Counted from the stretch's first letter, positions 8,050 through 17,798 are shown. The stretch is 59,360 nucleotides of DNA from an uncultured bacterium (GCA_938024995.1 CALJDU010000060.1:1-59360); one strand, 5' to 3'. Numbers and translations: made by a program. Notes: generated from the sequence alone by a model not told the origin.

Positions 8050-10566
8050 CTAAGCCACGTCGTCGTTCACCTGCTCAACGCGCCGCAGCTTATCCAAGAA
8101 GGTCGTGCGCTTGAGCCCAAGGCGCCGTGCGGCCTCGCTCTTGTTGCCACCCGAGATCTCCATCGCGTGCGTGAGGATCTTCGCTTCGAGTTGCGCGTAG
8201 GTCCCGTCCCACTCGTCGACGACGGGTCCCGGTTCCGCTGCTTCACGCGGAGCGCCCGAGGACATCAAGAGGTCCTCTCGGGTCACTTGATCGGTCTCGG
8301 CGTTCATGACGCTGCGATCGATGACGTGCTGAAGCTCGCGTAGGTTCCCTGGCCAGTCATGCTCAAGCAGCGCGTCAATCGCGTCCTGCGTGATCCCCTT
8401 CGCGGGAACGCCGTGCACGCGACACGCTCGATGCAGCGCGAGGAGGACGAGCGACGGGATGTCCTGTCCGCGATCCCGCAGCGGTGGGATCACGATCTCG
8501 CGCTCCGAGAAGATCTTCGCGCACGCCGGGTGAATCGCCCCGAGTCGTTCCAGCGTGGCGAGCGGCTGACGCGCACACGCGATGATGCGGCACTCAACGG
8601 AGTACTCGTCTCCTTCGGCCGTAAAGCCAACGTTCCGCTTCATCGACAACGCGAGGCTCTCCTGCGCGTTCGGTCGGAGCGCGGGGAGGTCGGCGATCAG
8701 GACCGTCCCGGCGCCGGCCAGACGAAGTGCCGCGGTCGCGCCCGTGGCGTCTCCAAAGATCGCCTCTTCTGCGTCGCTCGCGCCACAGTCGACCACCAAA
8801 AAGGTCTCATCCGGTCGCGACAGGCTGCGGGCCACGCGGTCCACCGGGAGGCCTCCTTCGGCGACGAGCAGCACCGGCGCGTTGTGCGCGCGCGCCGCCT
8901 CCAGCTCCTTCGCGAGCCGCCTCATCGCGGGGCTGTACGCGATCGGCTCGATCTTCGAGCGCGACGCCCCGCGCCCCTCGGTCAGCGTTCGCAGATCGCC
9001 CTCGACGCGCGCAAGCGAGCTCCGGGCTTGGTCGAGCTCTTCCGCCAATCGCTCCGCCTCACGTCGTGAGTCCGCCTCTCGATGGCGAGCGCGATCGCGC
9101 GCACAGATCATCGAGACGATCGCGCTGATCCGCCGCCCAAGCGCCTCGATGCGATCGAGCTCTTCGAGCGTGAGCGCCGCAGAACGGCTCCCGCGTGGGA
9201 TCACCAGCGCGCCCTCGAGCTGCTCATCGATCACGAGGGGGACCGCGCAGAGCGCGTCTTGTTCCACCAAGTGCGACACGAGTCCGCGCAGCGACGGTGC
9301 GCGCACCACGCGGCTCTCGAGCCGACGGCGCACCGCGATCTCGCGCGGGTTAGCCGCCAAGTAGGTGAGCAGCGGCTCTGGGGGCGGACGGTTCGTGACG
9401 TGACCCATCCCCGCCGCGTCGATGTGAACCGAGCGATCGGGATCGACCACGTAGAGCATGACGCGCGCCGTGTGCTCGCGCGCGGCGCCCCGCAGAGGCA
9501 ACAGGAGCAGCGGGCCGAGGTCGTCGAGCCCGCGAATGTCGGTGACCTTGAGATCGATCTGATCGATCGCGTCGAGCAAACGGCCACGCGCCGGCGCGAG
9601 AGCAAAGCGCACCAGCTTCTGCGTCAGCACGAGCGCGGCGAAGAACGCGAGCGCGACGACGACGAGAACCGCTGCGCTCGCCGCGGGACCGTACTGCATG
9701 GCCCCTTCGGCGAGCATGACATCGTCGGGGAGCGCGGAACGAAGACCCGCCGCGAGCGCCGCCACCAATGCGATCGCGAGGACCGCCGCGACCACGCGAC
9801 GGATCTCTTCGCCAGCCGAGATGCGTCGCTCCGGATCGACGAGCGTGGCGTGGCCGTAGAGCACCGAAACCGCGCCCACCGCGAGCAGCGCGGCGGCGAT
9901 CCAAGAGCGCTCCGCGATCAGGCGGGAAAAGAAGAGGCTCCCCAAAGCGACGCCCACAAAAAGCGATGGCAAGATACCCGCGATGGCCCATGAATTCGCG
10001 GCCAGCGCGGTCTCTACGCTTCCTCCCGCGCGCCGGCCAAATCGCAGCAAAAGCGCGGCGATCAGGGTCAGCGAGAGGTACACGGTCGGGAGCCAGGCGA
10101 AGACTGACGAGACCAGGACGAAGTCGCCCAGCGCGTCAAAACCCGGGAGCGCGGACGCGGTCGCGAGGAGCACGATGATGACCGCCGAGAGCGGGACGAA
10201 GGTCCGGAAGTAGAGGAAGCGACCCACCGCGCGGTCCGGGACGACGAACGCGAGCTCGAGCACCAAGGCCCCCGCGGTGGGCGCGCTGAGCACCCACATC
10301 AGGTCCGCGATGAGCGAGAGTCCATCGGGTCTCAAACGCGAAGCGATCGCCACGCCGAGCACCGCTCCCAAGAGGCTAACGCGTCGCGCGCCGGCGACCT
10401 CGTCCTCGATGGACTTCGTGAGGGTCCATGACGCCAGCGAGATCGCCAACGCGACCGCCGCCACTCCCCACGCGGGGAGCGGGAAGATCCCAGACGAGAC
10501 CGCGTCAGCGATCAGGTAGAGGACCACGGCGGGTCCTAACAGCGGTACGATCCGGCTTCTCTTCAC
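8050..10566 (-). CDS. Membrane-anchored NtrC-like regulator with degenerate AAA+ domain and Fis-type HTH
   Basis: 838 residues, GTG start at 10566. Residues 1 to about 340 hold about nine hydrophobic segments. A GAF-like region follows (about 360-490), then a coiled coil (about 500-540). A sigma54-activator-type AAA+ region (about 555-750) has lost its key residues: where Walker A should read GESGTGKE it has AEGGLPVD, the Walker B position reads TVLIADLPAL, and there is no GAFTGA loop. The sensor and lid parts are recognisable (IPPLRDRGQDIP, HDWPGNLREL). The C-terminus is a Fis-type helix-turn-helix (GNKSEAARRLGLKRTTF). It is therefore probably a DNA-binding membrane sensor that cannot hydrolyse ATP or remodel sigma54 holoenzyme in the usual way. 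Target genes unknown. Confidence 0.85.
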   Translation of the reverse strand: MKRSRIVPLLGPAVVLYLIADAVSSGIFPLPAWGVAAVALAISLASWTLTKSIEDEVAGARRVSLLGAVLGVAIASRLRPDGLSLIADLMWVLSAPTAGALVLELAFVVPDRAVGRFLYFRTFVPLSAVIIVLLATASALPGFDALGDFVLVSSVFAWLPTVYLSLTLIAALLLRFGRRAGGSVETALAANSWAIAGILPSLFVGVALGSLFFSRLIAERSWIAAALLAVGAVSVLYGHATLVDPERRISAGEEIRRVVAAVLAIALVAALAAGLRSALPDDVMLAEGAMQYGPAASAAVLVVVALAFFAALVLTQKLVRFALAPARGRLLDAIDQIDLKVTDIRGLDDLGPLLLLPLRGAAREHTARVMLYVVDPDRSVHIDAAGMGHVTNRPPPEPLLTYLAANPREIAVRRRLESRVVRAPSLRGLVSHLVEQDALCAVPLVIDEQLEGALVIPRGSRSAALTLEELDRIEALGRRISAIVSMICARDRARHREADSRREAERLAEELDQARSSLARVEGDLRTLTEGRGASRSKIEPIAYSPAMRRLAKELEAARAHNAPVLLVAEGGLPVDRVARSLSRPDETFLVVDCGASDAEEAIFGDATGATAALRLAGAGTVLIADLPALRPNAQESLALSMKRNVGFTAEGDEYSVECRIIACARQPLATLERLGAIHPACAKIFSEREIVIPPLRDRGQDIPSLVLLALHRACRVHGVPAKGITQDAIDALLEHDWPGNLRELQHVIDRSVMNAETDQVTREDLLMSSGAPREAAEPGPVVDEWDGTYAQLEAKILTHAMEISGGNKSEAARRLGLKRTTFLDKLRRVEQVNDDVA

Positions 10567-10724
10567 GGCGTCTGGGCGCGCTTCTAAAGCGCCTTGTTGA
10601 CGTATGGGACGCGATCATATCCTGCGCGCACGCGAGCTGATAGCTCTGGTCTCACGTGACGCGCGTCGGAAACCGACGCGACCCAAAAACGTCGTTCTAC
10701 CACGTATCGAAGGCGCCGAGAAAA

Positions 10725-12722
10725 ATGACCGTACATGACAAGCGTCACGCAGAGCTTTCGACTCTGCTGCAGAAGCACAACTACGAATACTACGTCCTTG
10801 ATTCCCCGAGCGTCACGGATGGTGAATACGACACGCTGATGAACGAGCTGAAGGCGCTTGAGAAGGCGCATCCACAGCTGGTGACCGCTTCCTCCCCCAC
10901 TCAGCGGATCGGCGCGCCCCCCAAAGACGGTTTCAAGCGGGTGACCCGAGCCGTCAAAATGTACTCGCTCGACAACGCCTACACCGACGACGAGGTACGC
11001 GCGTTTGCGCAGCGCATCGTGGACGCGGTGGGGAATGACTTTTCGTTTGTCGCGGAACCGAAGATCGACGGCGCGAGCATCGAGGTGACATACGAGAACG
11101 GACAGATGGTACTCGCGACGACCCGCGGCAACGGCACCGTCGGCGAGAACGTCACGTTGAACGTCCGGACCATTCGCGCGATGCCGCTCTCGATTCCGGA
11201 GAAGCGAACGCTGACCGTGCGCGGCGAGATCTTCATCTATGGCGCGGACCTCGACGCGGTGAACGAACTGCGCGCGTCGCGGAGCGAGCCTACGTTCGCG
11301 AATCCACGGAACGCGGCGTCCGGGTCTCTTCGTTTGATCGATCCGCGCCTCACCGCCGAGCGCCCGCTGCGCGTCTTCTTTTATGACTTGGTCGAGCCGT
11401 ACTTCGAGAGCCATTCGGAGATGCTCAGCCACCTCGACGGAATCGGGCTGCCGACCCATCGCGCGGAGAAGCGCTGCGACGATGTGGAGTCGCTGCTCAC
11501 GTACATCAAAGAGTTCGGCGAATCGCGGCAAAAACTGCCTTATGAGACGGACGGAATCGTCATCAAGGTCGACGAGATCCCGCTTCGTGACGAGCTGGGC
11601 TTCACCGCACGTTTTCCGCGGTGGGCGACCGCCTTCAAGTACCCGGCGGAGCGCCGCACCACGAAGATTCTCTCGATCACCGCGGACGTCGGTCGGACGG
11701 GAGCGCTCACCCCAGCCGCCAACCTCGAGCCCGTTCCGCTCAGCGGGACGATCGTCTCGCGGGTGACGCTTCACAACCTCGACCTGATCAAAGAGAAGGA
11801 CGTGCGCGTCGGCGACACGGTCTGGATGCAGAAGGCCGGCGAGATCATTCCGCAGCTCTTGAGCGTCGTGCTTGAGGAGCGACCCAAGGAGACAAAACCG
11901 TGGAAGCCGCCGACGCACTGTCCCGCCTGCGAAGAGAAGGTCGTGAAGGCAGACGGCGAGGCCGTCCTGCGCTGCGTGAACAAGGAATGCGTCGGTCGCC
12001 TCAAGGCCGGCCTTCGTTACTTCACGCACCGTAACAACATGGACATCGAGAACATGGGCGACGCGCTCATCGCGCAGGTCGTCGACGCGGGACTGGTCAA
12101 GGACATGGCCGACGTGTTCGCCCTCCCGGAGAAACGAAAGGCGCTCCTTGTTCTCGAGCGTATGGGCAAGAAGAGCGTCGACAAGTTGCTCGCGGCGATC
12201 GAAGCCGCGCGCGTCGGTCGGAGCTTCTCGCGGTTGCTCTCGGGCCTCGGTATCCCGCTCGTCGGCACGGTCGGCGCTGGCACGATCGCGGAGAAGTACC
12301 GCGCGCTGCCTGCCCTTCTCGCCGCCAAGCCCGAGGACGTGGAAAAGGACCTGGCGGCTCTCGACGGCATCGGTCCCAAGATGGCCAAGAGCGTCGCGGA
12401 CTACCTCGCCGACGACTTCTATCGCGCGACGCTAGAGAAGTTCCTTTCGCTCAGCGTCATCGCGAAGGAACCCGAGAAGGTCGTCGTCGCCGGCGGGAAG
12501 CTGGACGGGATGTCGTTCTGCGTCACGGGAACGCTCAGCCGAAAGCGCGGCGCGATCCACACCGAGATCGAGGCCAACGGTGGCGAGGTCCACAAGAGCG
12601 TGAAGAAGGGCACGACCTATTTGCTCGCGGGCGACAAGGTCGGGAAGACGAAGACCGACGCGGCCGCGAAAAAGGGCGCCAAGGTCATCGACGAGGACAC
12701 CTACCTCGCGATGCTGGAGTAG
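10725..12722 (+). CDS. ligA: NAD-dependent DNA ligase
   Basis: 665 residues, standard LigA length. Domain Ia (YYVLDSPSVTDGEYD) binds the NMN part of NAD. The nucleotidyl-acceptor Lys113 is in EPKIDGASIE, followed by a Cys4 zinc finger (CPAC...CVNKEC), helix-hairpin-helix repeats (about 430-570) and a BRCT domain at the C-terminus (from about 585, LDGMSFCVTGTLSRKRG). The ATG at 10725 was chosen because the preceding 23 codons are outside the family pattern. It seals nicks in replication and repair. It is convergent with the exonuclease III gene, 10 bases apart. Confidence 0.97.
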   Translation: MTVHDKRHAELSTLLQKHNYEYYVLDSPSVTDGEYDTLMNELKALEKAHPQLVTASSPTQRIGAPPKDGFKRVTRAVKMYSLDNAYTDDEVRAFAQRIVDAVGNDFSFVAEPKIDGASIEVTYENGQMVLATTRGNGTVGENVTLNVRTIRAMPLSIPEKRTLTVRGEIFIYGADLDAVNELRASRSEPTFANPRNAASGSLRLIDPRLTAERPLRVFFYDLVEPYFESHSEMLSHLDGIGLPTHRAEKRCDDVESLLTYIKEFGESRQKLPYETDGIVIKVDEIPLRDELGFTARFPRWATAFKYPAERRTTKILSITADVGRTGALTPAANLEPVPLSGTIVSRVTLHNLDLIKEKDVRVGDTVWMQKAGEIIPQLLSVVLEERPKETKPWKPPTHCPACEEKVVKADGEAVLRCVNKECVGRLKAGLRYFTHRNNMDIENMGDALIAQVVDAGLVKDMADVFALPEKRKALLVLERMGKKSVDKLLAAIEAARVGRSFSRLLSGLGIPLVGTVGAGTIAEKYRALPALLAAKPEDVEKDLAALDGIGPKMAKSVADYLADDFYRATLEKFLSLSVIAKEPEKVVVAGGKLDGMSFCVTGTLSRKRGAIHTEIEANGGEVHKSVKKGTTYLLAGDKVGKTKTDAAAKKGAKVIDEDTYLAMLE

Positions 12723-12732
12723 CCGAAGGGCA

Positions 12733-13515
12733 TCAAATCGCGTCGAACACGCGTGGGTCGAGGTCGACCGAGATCGGACAGTGGTCCGACCCCATCACTT
12801 TCGGATGGATGCGCGCGTTCGTCACGAAGGGCATCAGGGCGGGTGACGCCCACGCCATATCGATCCGCCAACCGACGTTCCGCTCACGCACGCCGAAGCG
12901 TTGACTCCACCAGGTGTAGGCCCCGGTCTTGTCGGGGTGGAAGTGCCGGTAGGTGTCCACGTACCCGCGACCGAGATAGAGGTCGAGATCTTCGCGTTCG
13001 ACGTCGAGGAACCCGCTCGTCTTACGGTTCGTCTTCGGACGCGCGAGATCGATCTCCCGATGCGCGGTATTGAAGTCACCCATAATGAGTAGAGGCCTAC
13101 TGGGGTCAACGCGGTCGAACACCTCTCGGTAGAACTCACGTTTGTACGGGACGCGACTGTGGTCACGGTTCTTTCCGCTCCCGTTCGGGAAGTAGGCGTT
13201 CACGATCGTGAGGGCCCCCAGCTGGATGAACTGTGCGCGTCCTTCCCGAAGAAAGATCGGCGGCAGATCGACGCTTACGCTCATCTCACGCCGGGAAAAC
13301 GCGCCGACGCCGCTGTACCCCTTCTTCTCTGCGCTGAGGAAATGGGTGTGCCAACGGTGCCGCGGGAGCTCGGCCAAAACCTGCGCTTCGGTGGCTCGGG
13401 TCTCCTGGATCCCGACGAATCCTGCCTTGGAGCCTTTCAACCAATCGAAGAACCCCTTCTTGAGGCAGGCACGGATCCCGTTGACGTTCCAACTAAAGAC
13501 CCGGAAGGGTTTCAT
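12733..13515 (-). CDS. xthA: Exodeoxyribonuclease III (AP endonuclease)
   Basis: 260 residues, an ExoIII/APE1-type phosphohydrolase. Visible motifs are SWNVNGIRA at the start, GIQETRA (metal-binding Glu), VNAYFPNGS, IMGDFNTAH, a WRIDMAWAS strand and the final GSDHCPISVDL with the catalytic His. The enzyme cleaves 5' of abasic sites and degrades 3' ends in base-excision repair. It is transcribed divergently from the kinase gene at 13649 across about 130 bases. Confidence 0.96.
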   Translation of the reverse strand: MKPFRVFSWNVNGIRACLKKGFFDWLKGSKAGFVGIQETRATEAQVLAELPRHRWHTHFLSAEKKGYSGVGAFSRREMSVSVDLPPIFLREGRAQFIQLGALTIVNAYFPNGSGKNRDHSRVPYKREFYREVFDRVDPSRPLLIMGDFNTAHREIDLARPKTNRKTSGFLDVEREDLDLYLGRGYVDTYRHFHPDKTGAYTWWSQRFGVRERNVGWRIDMAWASPALMPFVTNARIHPKVMGSDHCPISVDLDPRVFDAI

Positions 13516-13648
13516 ACCTCAGGCCTACACGAGCCTGAACGTCCTTCCAACCCTTTCGTATCCTCGATTTCAATGCAAAGTTGCAACCATCGAATCGAGT
13601 GGTCGCATCCGCGGTGAAGGGGATCGAAAGTCCGACCCATTTTTGGGC

Positions 13649-15289
13649 ATGGTCATCGCCGAGAAGTACCTCGTGCAGACTGAGATCGCGCGCGGCGGAA
13701 TGGGGCGAGTCTATGTCGCGGAACACGTTCCACTGGGACGATCGGTCGCGCTGAAGATCCTCCACGTCGATGAGCTCTCGCTTCTGGACGCCGCTGACCG
13801 TGAACGCTCCGCCACGGATCTCCGGAAGCGCTTCTTTCGTGAAGCCGCGTCGTGCGCGCAGCTGGTCCACCCGAACATCGTCACGATCTTCGATTACGGC
13901 GATGTCGACGACAACGATTGCTTCATCGCGATGGAGCTCCTCCACGGAGAGACGCTCGCGGACCTCATTCGGCGTGAGGGTCGCCTCGACGAGCACCTGG
14001 TCGTGACCCTGGCGAAACAGATCTGCTCCGCGCTCTCGCTCGCCCACCGCTCGGGGATGACCCACCGGGACCTCAAGCCGTCCAACATCATGTTGACCAA
14101 GAACCCGGTCACGCAGGACGAGAGCGACGCTCCTCCCGTCGTGAAGGTCCTCGACTTCGGTCTGGTGAAACGTGAGCAAGATGATCACGACCTCACGCAC
14201 AGCGGCGCGCTCATCGGTACCCCGAAGTACATGCCTCCGGAGCAAATCGCGGGCATCAACATCGGGCCCCACAGCGATGTCTACGCGCTCGGGGCGGTCA
14301 TGTATCACGCGCTTGCGGGGAAGCCTCCATTTGAAGGCGAGTCCAAGTACGCGCTGCTGGCGGCGCACATCAACCTCGAGCCACCTGCCATCAAAGACGT
14401 CTGCGACGCAGACGTTGTCGGTGTCTTGGAGTCCATCGTTCAGAAGTGCCTGCGGAAGGCGCCAGAGTCCCGCTACGCATCGATGGATGACCTCGCGGAC
14501 GCGCTCAGCGTTTGCTTCGATCCGGACGCCGCCGACAAGCTCGTCTTTCACAGCAGTCATTCTGGCGTCAGTCGGAGCTCCGTACGCCCCATCGCCGGGT
14601 CGGTCGAGGCGGTGGAGGACGACGAGACCATCGCCGCGAAGGTCACGCCAGAGCTCGCTCGAGATGCACGAATCGTGTCGGGGACGCCGCCGAAGCGGGA
14701 GCGGTCCGAAGCGGGAATCCTGCCAACGCCCGCCGACCAGCCCGCGGCGGTTCCCCTCCCGAGCGGAGTCTCAAGCAACGACGGTTCGGACGCCGACGCG
14801 GTTCCCTACAAGCCCGCTCACTTCGGGACCGCGATCGCGACCATCGTCGCCCTGCTCTTGATCTGGTTCGCGTATCGATCACTCGAGCCTTCGCGCACGA
14901 GTGTTCCTGAGCGCGCGCTCGCGACGACGAGCGCTCCTGAAACGGTCTCGGAATCGGGAATGGCGACGCCGATGACACCCATGATCTCATCGGTCGCAGA
15001 CATGACGACGATCGAGACCGAGACTGAGACTGAGACCGCAACGAGCTCCGAAGCGACTCCGGAAACAACACGTGTGACCATGATGCGCGCCCCCCTTCGT
15101 CAGCGGACGCGAGTCCGCCGCGAGACAACAGAGATGCAACTCGTCGACCCAACGCCTGCCCCTGTGACTGTCGCGCCGGACATCGAGGTCGCGCGGGAAC
15201 AGCCCGTTCCCGAACCACCACCGACACCTCGCGAACGGCCTACCTGGCGGGTGGAGGACAACCTCGATCCCTTTGGAGACGAGCCATGA
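13649..15289 (+). CDS. Hanks-type Ser/Thr protein kinase, single-pass membrane
   Basis: 546 residues from the ATG at 13649. The frame is open further up, and SDPFLG just before the ATG resembles the N-terminus of related kinases, so a non-ATG start slightly upstream cannot be excluded. The kinase domain shows ARGGMGRVY, Lys36 (VALKIL), HRDLKPSNIM (Asp141), LDFGLVK (Asp169) and TPKYMPPEQ. A Ser/Pro-rich linker is followed by one transmembrane helix (about 390-412, ATIVALLLIWFAY). A Thr/Glu- and Pro-rich extracytoplasmic tail ends in NLDPFGDEP. Its TGA overlaps the ATG of the TPR gene (ATGA), so the three genes 13649-17798 are translationally coupled. Confidence 0.92.
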   Translation: MVIAEKYLVQTEIARGGMGRVYVAEHVPLGRSVALKILHVDELSLLDAADRERSATDLRKRFFREAASCAQLVHPNIVTIFDYGDVDDNDCFIAMELLHGETLADLIRREGRLDEHLVVTLAKQICSALSLAHRSGMTHRDLKPSNIMLTKNPVTQDESDAPPVVKVLDFGLVKREQDDHDLTHSGALIGTPKYMPPEQIAGINIGPHSDVYALGAVMYHALAGKPPFEGESKYALLAAHINLEPPAIKDVCDADVVGVLESIVQKCLRKAPESRYASMDDLADALSVCFDPDAADKLVFHSSHSGVSRSSVRPIAGSVEAVEDDETIAAKVTPELARDARIVSGTPPKRERSEAGILPTPADQPAAVPLPSGVSSNDGSDADAVPYKPAHFGTAIATIVALLLIWFAYRSLEPSRTSVPERALATTSAPETVSESGMATPMTPMISSVADMTTIETETETETATSSEATPETTRVTMMRAPLRQRTRVRRETTEMQLVDPTPAPVTVAPDIEVAREQPVPEPPPTPRERPTWRVEDNLDPFGDEP

Positions 15290-16296
15290 ATCGCGAGACG
15301 ATTGGGTTGCTTCTTCTCACCGCGCTCATCGGTGTTGGTTCTCTCGCGCACGCCCAAGAGGCCGCCGAGGCGCCAGCCACGGAAGAGACCCCTCGCGAAG
15401 CGGCCACCAGCGAAGAGGCCACCAGCGAGGAGGCCACCAGCGAAGAGGCCACCAGCGAAGAGACCGCTGGAGAGTCCGCTCCAGTCCCCGAAGCGACCCC
15501 GGCCCCGGAGCCGGAACCAGAACCAGAACCAGAGCCCCCGACGGAAACCGAGCTGCAAGCCCGACGGGTTTTCCAGCGCGGAAACCAGGCCTATCGCGAG
15601 GGCGACTACGACACCGCGAAGTACCAGTTTGAGCTTGCCTACCGGCTCACTGGGGAGCCCGACTTTCTCTACAACATGGCGAACGCCGAAGAGAGAACCG
15701 GCGACTGGAACGAAGCGGTCATCTCGCTGCGCTCGTACGTGCGTCTCTCCAACCCACGCGACGCGGACACCATCGAAGAGCGGATCGTCAACCTCAACCG
15801 GCGCATTCGTGAGCGCGAAGAAGAAGAGGCGCGCGAGCTTGAAGCGGAGCGCGAGCAAGCCGCGAACATCGCGCGACTCGAAGCCGAACGTGATCGCCGA
15901 CCCGACTACGGCGCGATCGGGTTGATGGCCGGAGGCGGGGCGATGCTGGCGGTCGCGATCGGGGTCGCGGCAGGCGCAACGCGTATTCGCGGGAGCGCCG
16001 CAGACGTCCACTGCATCGCGCCCGACAACGGAGACACCCGTTGCGCAACGGCGGCACAAGAAGATCTCGATCGAGCACAACGTTTCGCGATCACCGCGGA
16101 CGTACTCGGCGGCGCGGCGCTCTTGACCGGGACCCTTGGCGTCGTCGTCTTCATCCGCAACCGCCGGGCGAGACGTGAGCGAGAGCGACTGCGGCGAGAA
16201 GAAGCCGAAGCAACCGAAGCAGAACCCGAGCCGCTCGAGGTCGACGTCGCTGCTGGACCAGGGTCCGTGCTGTTCAGTCTACGAGGTCAGTTTTGA
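15286..16296 (+). CDS. Exported TPR protein with two C-terminal membrane helices
   Basis: 336 residues. A signal peptide (LLLLTALIGVGSLAHA) precedes a Glu/Ala/Thr/Pro-rich region with four EEATS-like repeats and a Pro-Glu run. A tetratricopeptide-like segment follows (about 85-160: FQRGNQAYREGDYDTAKYQF, NMANAEERTGDW). Next come a Glu/Arg-rich coiled coil, two hydrophobic helices (about 210-230 and 265-290) and a basic then acidic tail. It starts inside the stop of the kinase gene and its own TGA overlaps the next ATG (TGATG). The order kinase-TPR-binding lipoprotein suggests an adaptor or scaffold for envelope sensing; this is inference. Confidence 0.85.
   Translation: MNRETIGLLLLTALIGVGSLAHAQEAAEAPATEETPREAATSEEATSEEATSEEATSEETAGESAPVPEATPAPEPEPEPEPEPPTETELQARRVFQRGNQAYREGDYDTAKYQFELAYRLTGEPDFLYNMANAEERTGDWNEAVISLRSYVRLSNPRDADTIEERIVNLNRRIREREEEEARELEAEREQAANIARLEAERDRRPDYGAIGLMAGGGAMLAVAIGVAAGATRIRGSAADVHCIAPDNGDTRCATAAQEDLDRAQRFAITADVLGGAALLTGTLGVVVFIRNRRARRERERLRREEAEATEAEPEPLEVDVAAGPGSVLFSLRGQF
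15406..15465 (+). repeat. Four tandem 15-bp units inside the TPR gene
   Basis: Four in-frame copies of ACCAGCGAAGAGGCC, with one or two substitutions, encode (TSEEA)4 just after the signal peptide. Unit length is a multiple of three, so copy-number change would alter linker length without a frameshift. Confidence 0.9.
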
Positions 16297-17798
16297 TGAA
16301 GAGATGGTCCATCCTCAGCCTCCTCGTCTTCTGCGCTTTCTCGACGAGCTGCTCGTTGATCAAGGTGGACTTCGAGCCCTGCGAGGAAGTCTCGGACTGC
16401 ACCGCAGCGTTCGGTCCGGGCTTCGTCTGCGTCGACCGGATGTTCTGTGAACAGCTCGAGCCGGACTCGCGTTGCACCACGCTCTTCCCGACTGACCTCC
16501 TCTCCAACCCAGAGAACCATCGCGGGAGGGTCCTGTTCGGGGCCATCTTCGACACGACGGATACCACCCAGTCGACGCGCATGGACGCGGTCAAGCTCGC
16601 GATCACCGAAGCCGACATCGCTGGTGGCCTGGATGGCCGACCGGTGGGCCTCATCGGGTGCAGCAACAACGGTCCCGGGGACGGAGCACAGACTGACCTC
16701 CGGAGCGCAGAGCTCGCTCGCCTCCTCGAGCGCGAGCTCGACGTCGCCGCGCTGATCGGTCCCTCAAGCTCTGGTTCCGTCGAGCTGACATTCAACCAGA
16801 CCGACGACATCTTGATCATCTCTCCCAGCGCGACGAGCCCACGCTTGGTCGGGCTCGAGCCGGAACCTTCCGACGAGCTCGCGGGTCGCCTCTGGCGAAC
16901 GACCGCGGCGGACTCCCAGCAAGGCCTCTTGATCGTCGACGACATCGTCGACCGCAGGCAGCGGGAGGGTGTTCTCGTGCCCGAGGAGGTCGCGATCGTT
17001 CACCAGGAAGGCGCGTACGGAGACGGCATCGCCAGCGTCGTGCGCGCCGAGTTTCAGCGACGCTTCGAGGACGCCCCGGCGGTCGTCACCTTCGCGTTCC
17101 AGGCTCGCGAGCAGATCGACTCGATCGTCGTCAGCCTCGGGCGCACGCCGCAAGTCCAAGAGTTGATCTTCGCGTCCTCCGATATCGACGACACGCGGAG
17201 GTTCATGGAGCTCATCGCGCTGAACGACGAGTTCGACGAGCGGAGCATCTTCTTCACGGACTCCGCCGCGAACGGAGGCCTCTTGGAGGCCGCCGAGATG
17301 CTTGGGATCCGCGATAGCTTTTTCGACAACGTGCGCGGAACTCGGCCCTCCTCCGGCGGGACGCCCCTCTACGAATCCGTCATCACCGCGCTCGGCGAGG
17401 AGTCACGGAACGCGCTCTTCGCGACGCACAGTTATGACGCGGCTTGGCTCGCGATGTACGCGACCGCCTACCGCCTCATCCACGAAGACGATGACACCGG
17501 TGAGGAAGCCTGCGGCGCGGGATGCGGAATGCGCCGGTTCCGTACGCTCGGTGTGCGAGAGACCTGCATCGACGCCTCGAGCGCGATTCAAGAAGCGCTC
17601 ATGGACCCGAACGCAACGATCGATATCCAAGGCGCCTCCGGCTCGCTCAGCTACCGAACGGGCGCGGGTGGGGTCGAAGAAGAAGAGCTCGATGCCGACT
17701 TCGAACTGTGGCAGGTCAACGACGACCGCACGGGCTTCGTCGCGATTGAACCGAGCGCCGCACCGAGCGCGTGCACCGGTACGGTCGATAGCCGCTAG
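16296..17798 (+). CDS. Type I periplasmic binding-protein-like lipoprotein
   Basis: About 500 residues. The signal sequence ends at a Cys (FSTSC, weak lipobox). A short Cys-rich segment (CEEVSDC, FVCVDRMFC) follows, then a fold with the features of branched-chain amino acid / Leu-Ile-Val receptors: VLFGAIF, MDAVKLAITEAD, VAALIGPSSSGS, ILIISPSATSP, WRTTAADSQQG, VAIVHQEGAYGDG and HSYDAAWLAMYA. No permease or ATPase genes are nearby, so it is more likely a sensing than a transport component. It overlaps the TPR gene by one base (TGATG). In this context it may supply the ligand-binding part of a kinase-TPR-receptor system (inference). Confidence 0.85.
   Translation: MKRWSILSLLVFCAFSTSCSLIKVDFEPCEEVSDCTAAFGPGFVCVDRMFCEQLEPDSRCTTLFPTDLLSNPENHRGRVLFGAIFDTTDTTQSTRMDAVKLAITEADIAGGLDGRPVGLIGCSNNGPGDGAQTDLRSAELARLLERELDVAALIGPSSSGSVELTFNQTDDILIISPSATSPRLVGLEPEPSDELAGRLWRTTAADSQQGLLIVDDIVDRRQREGVLVPEEVAIVHQEGAYGDGIASVVRAEFQRRFEDAPAVVTFAFQAREQIDSIVVSLGRTPQVQELIFASSDIDDTRRFMELIALNDEFDERSIFFTDSAANGGLLEAAEMLGIRDSFFDNVRGTRPSSGGTPLYESVITALGEESRNALFATHSYDAAWLAMYATAYRLIHEDDDTGEEACGAGCGMRRFRTLGVRETCIDASSAIQEALMDPNATIDIQGASGSLSYRTGAGGVEEEELDADFELWQVNDDRTGFVAIEPSAAPSACTGTVDSR

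Noticed and set aside
10584..12029. 481-codon open frame antisense to ligA
   Set aside because: Arises from GC-rich codon bias of the real gene on the other strand; composition is Arg/Asp/His-rich with no family motif.
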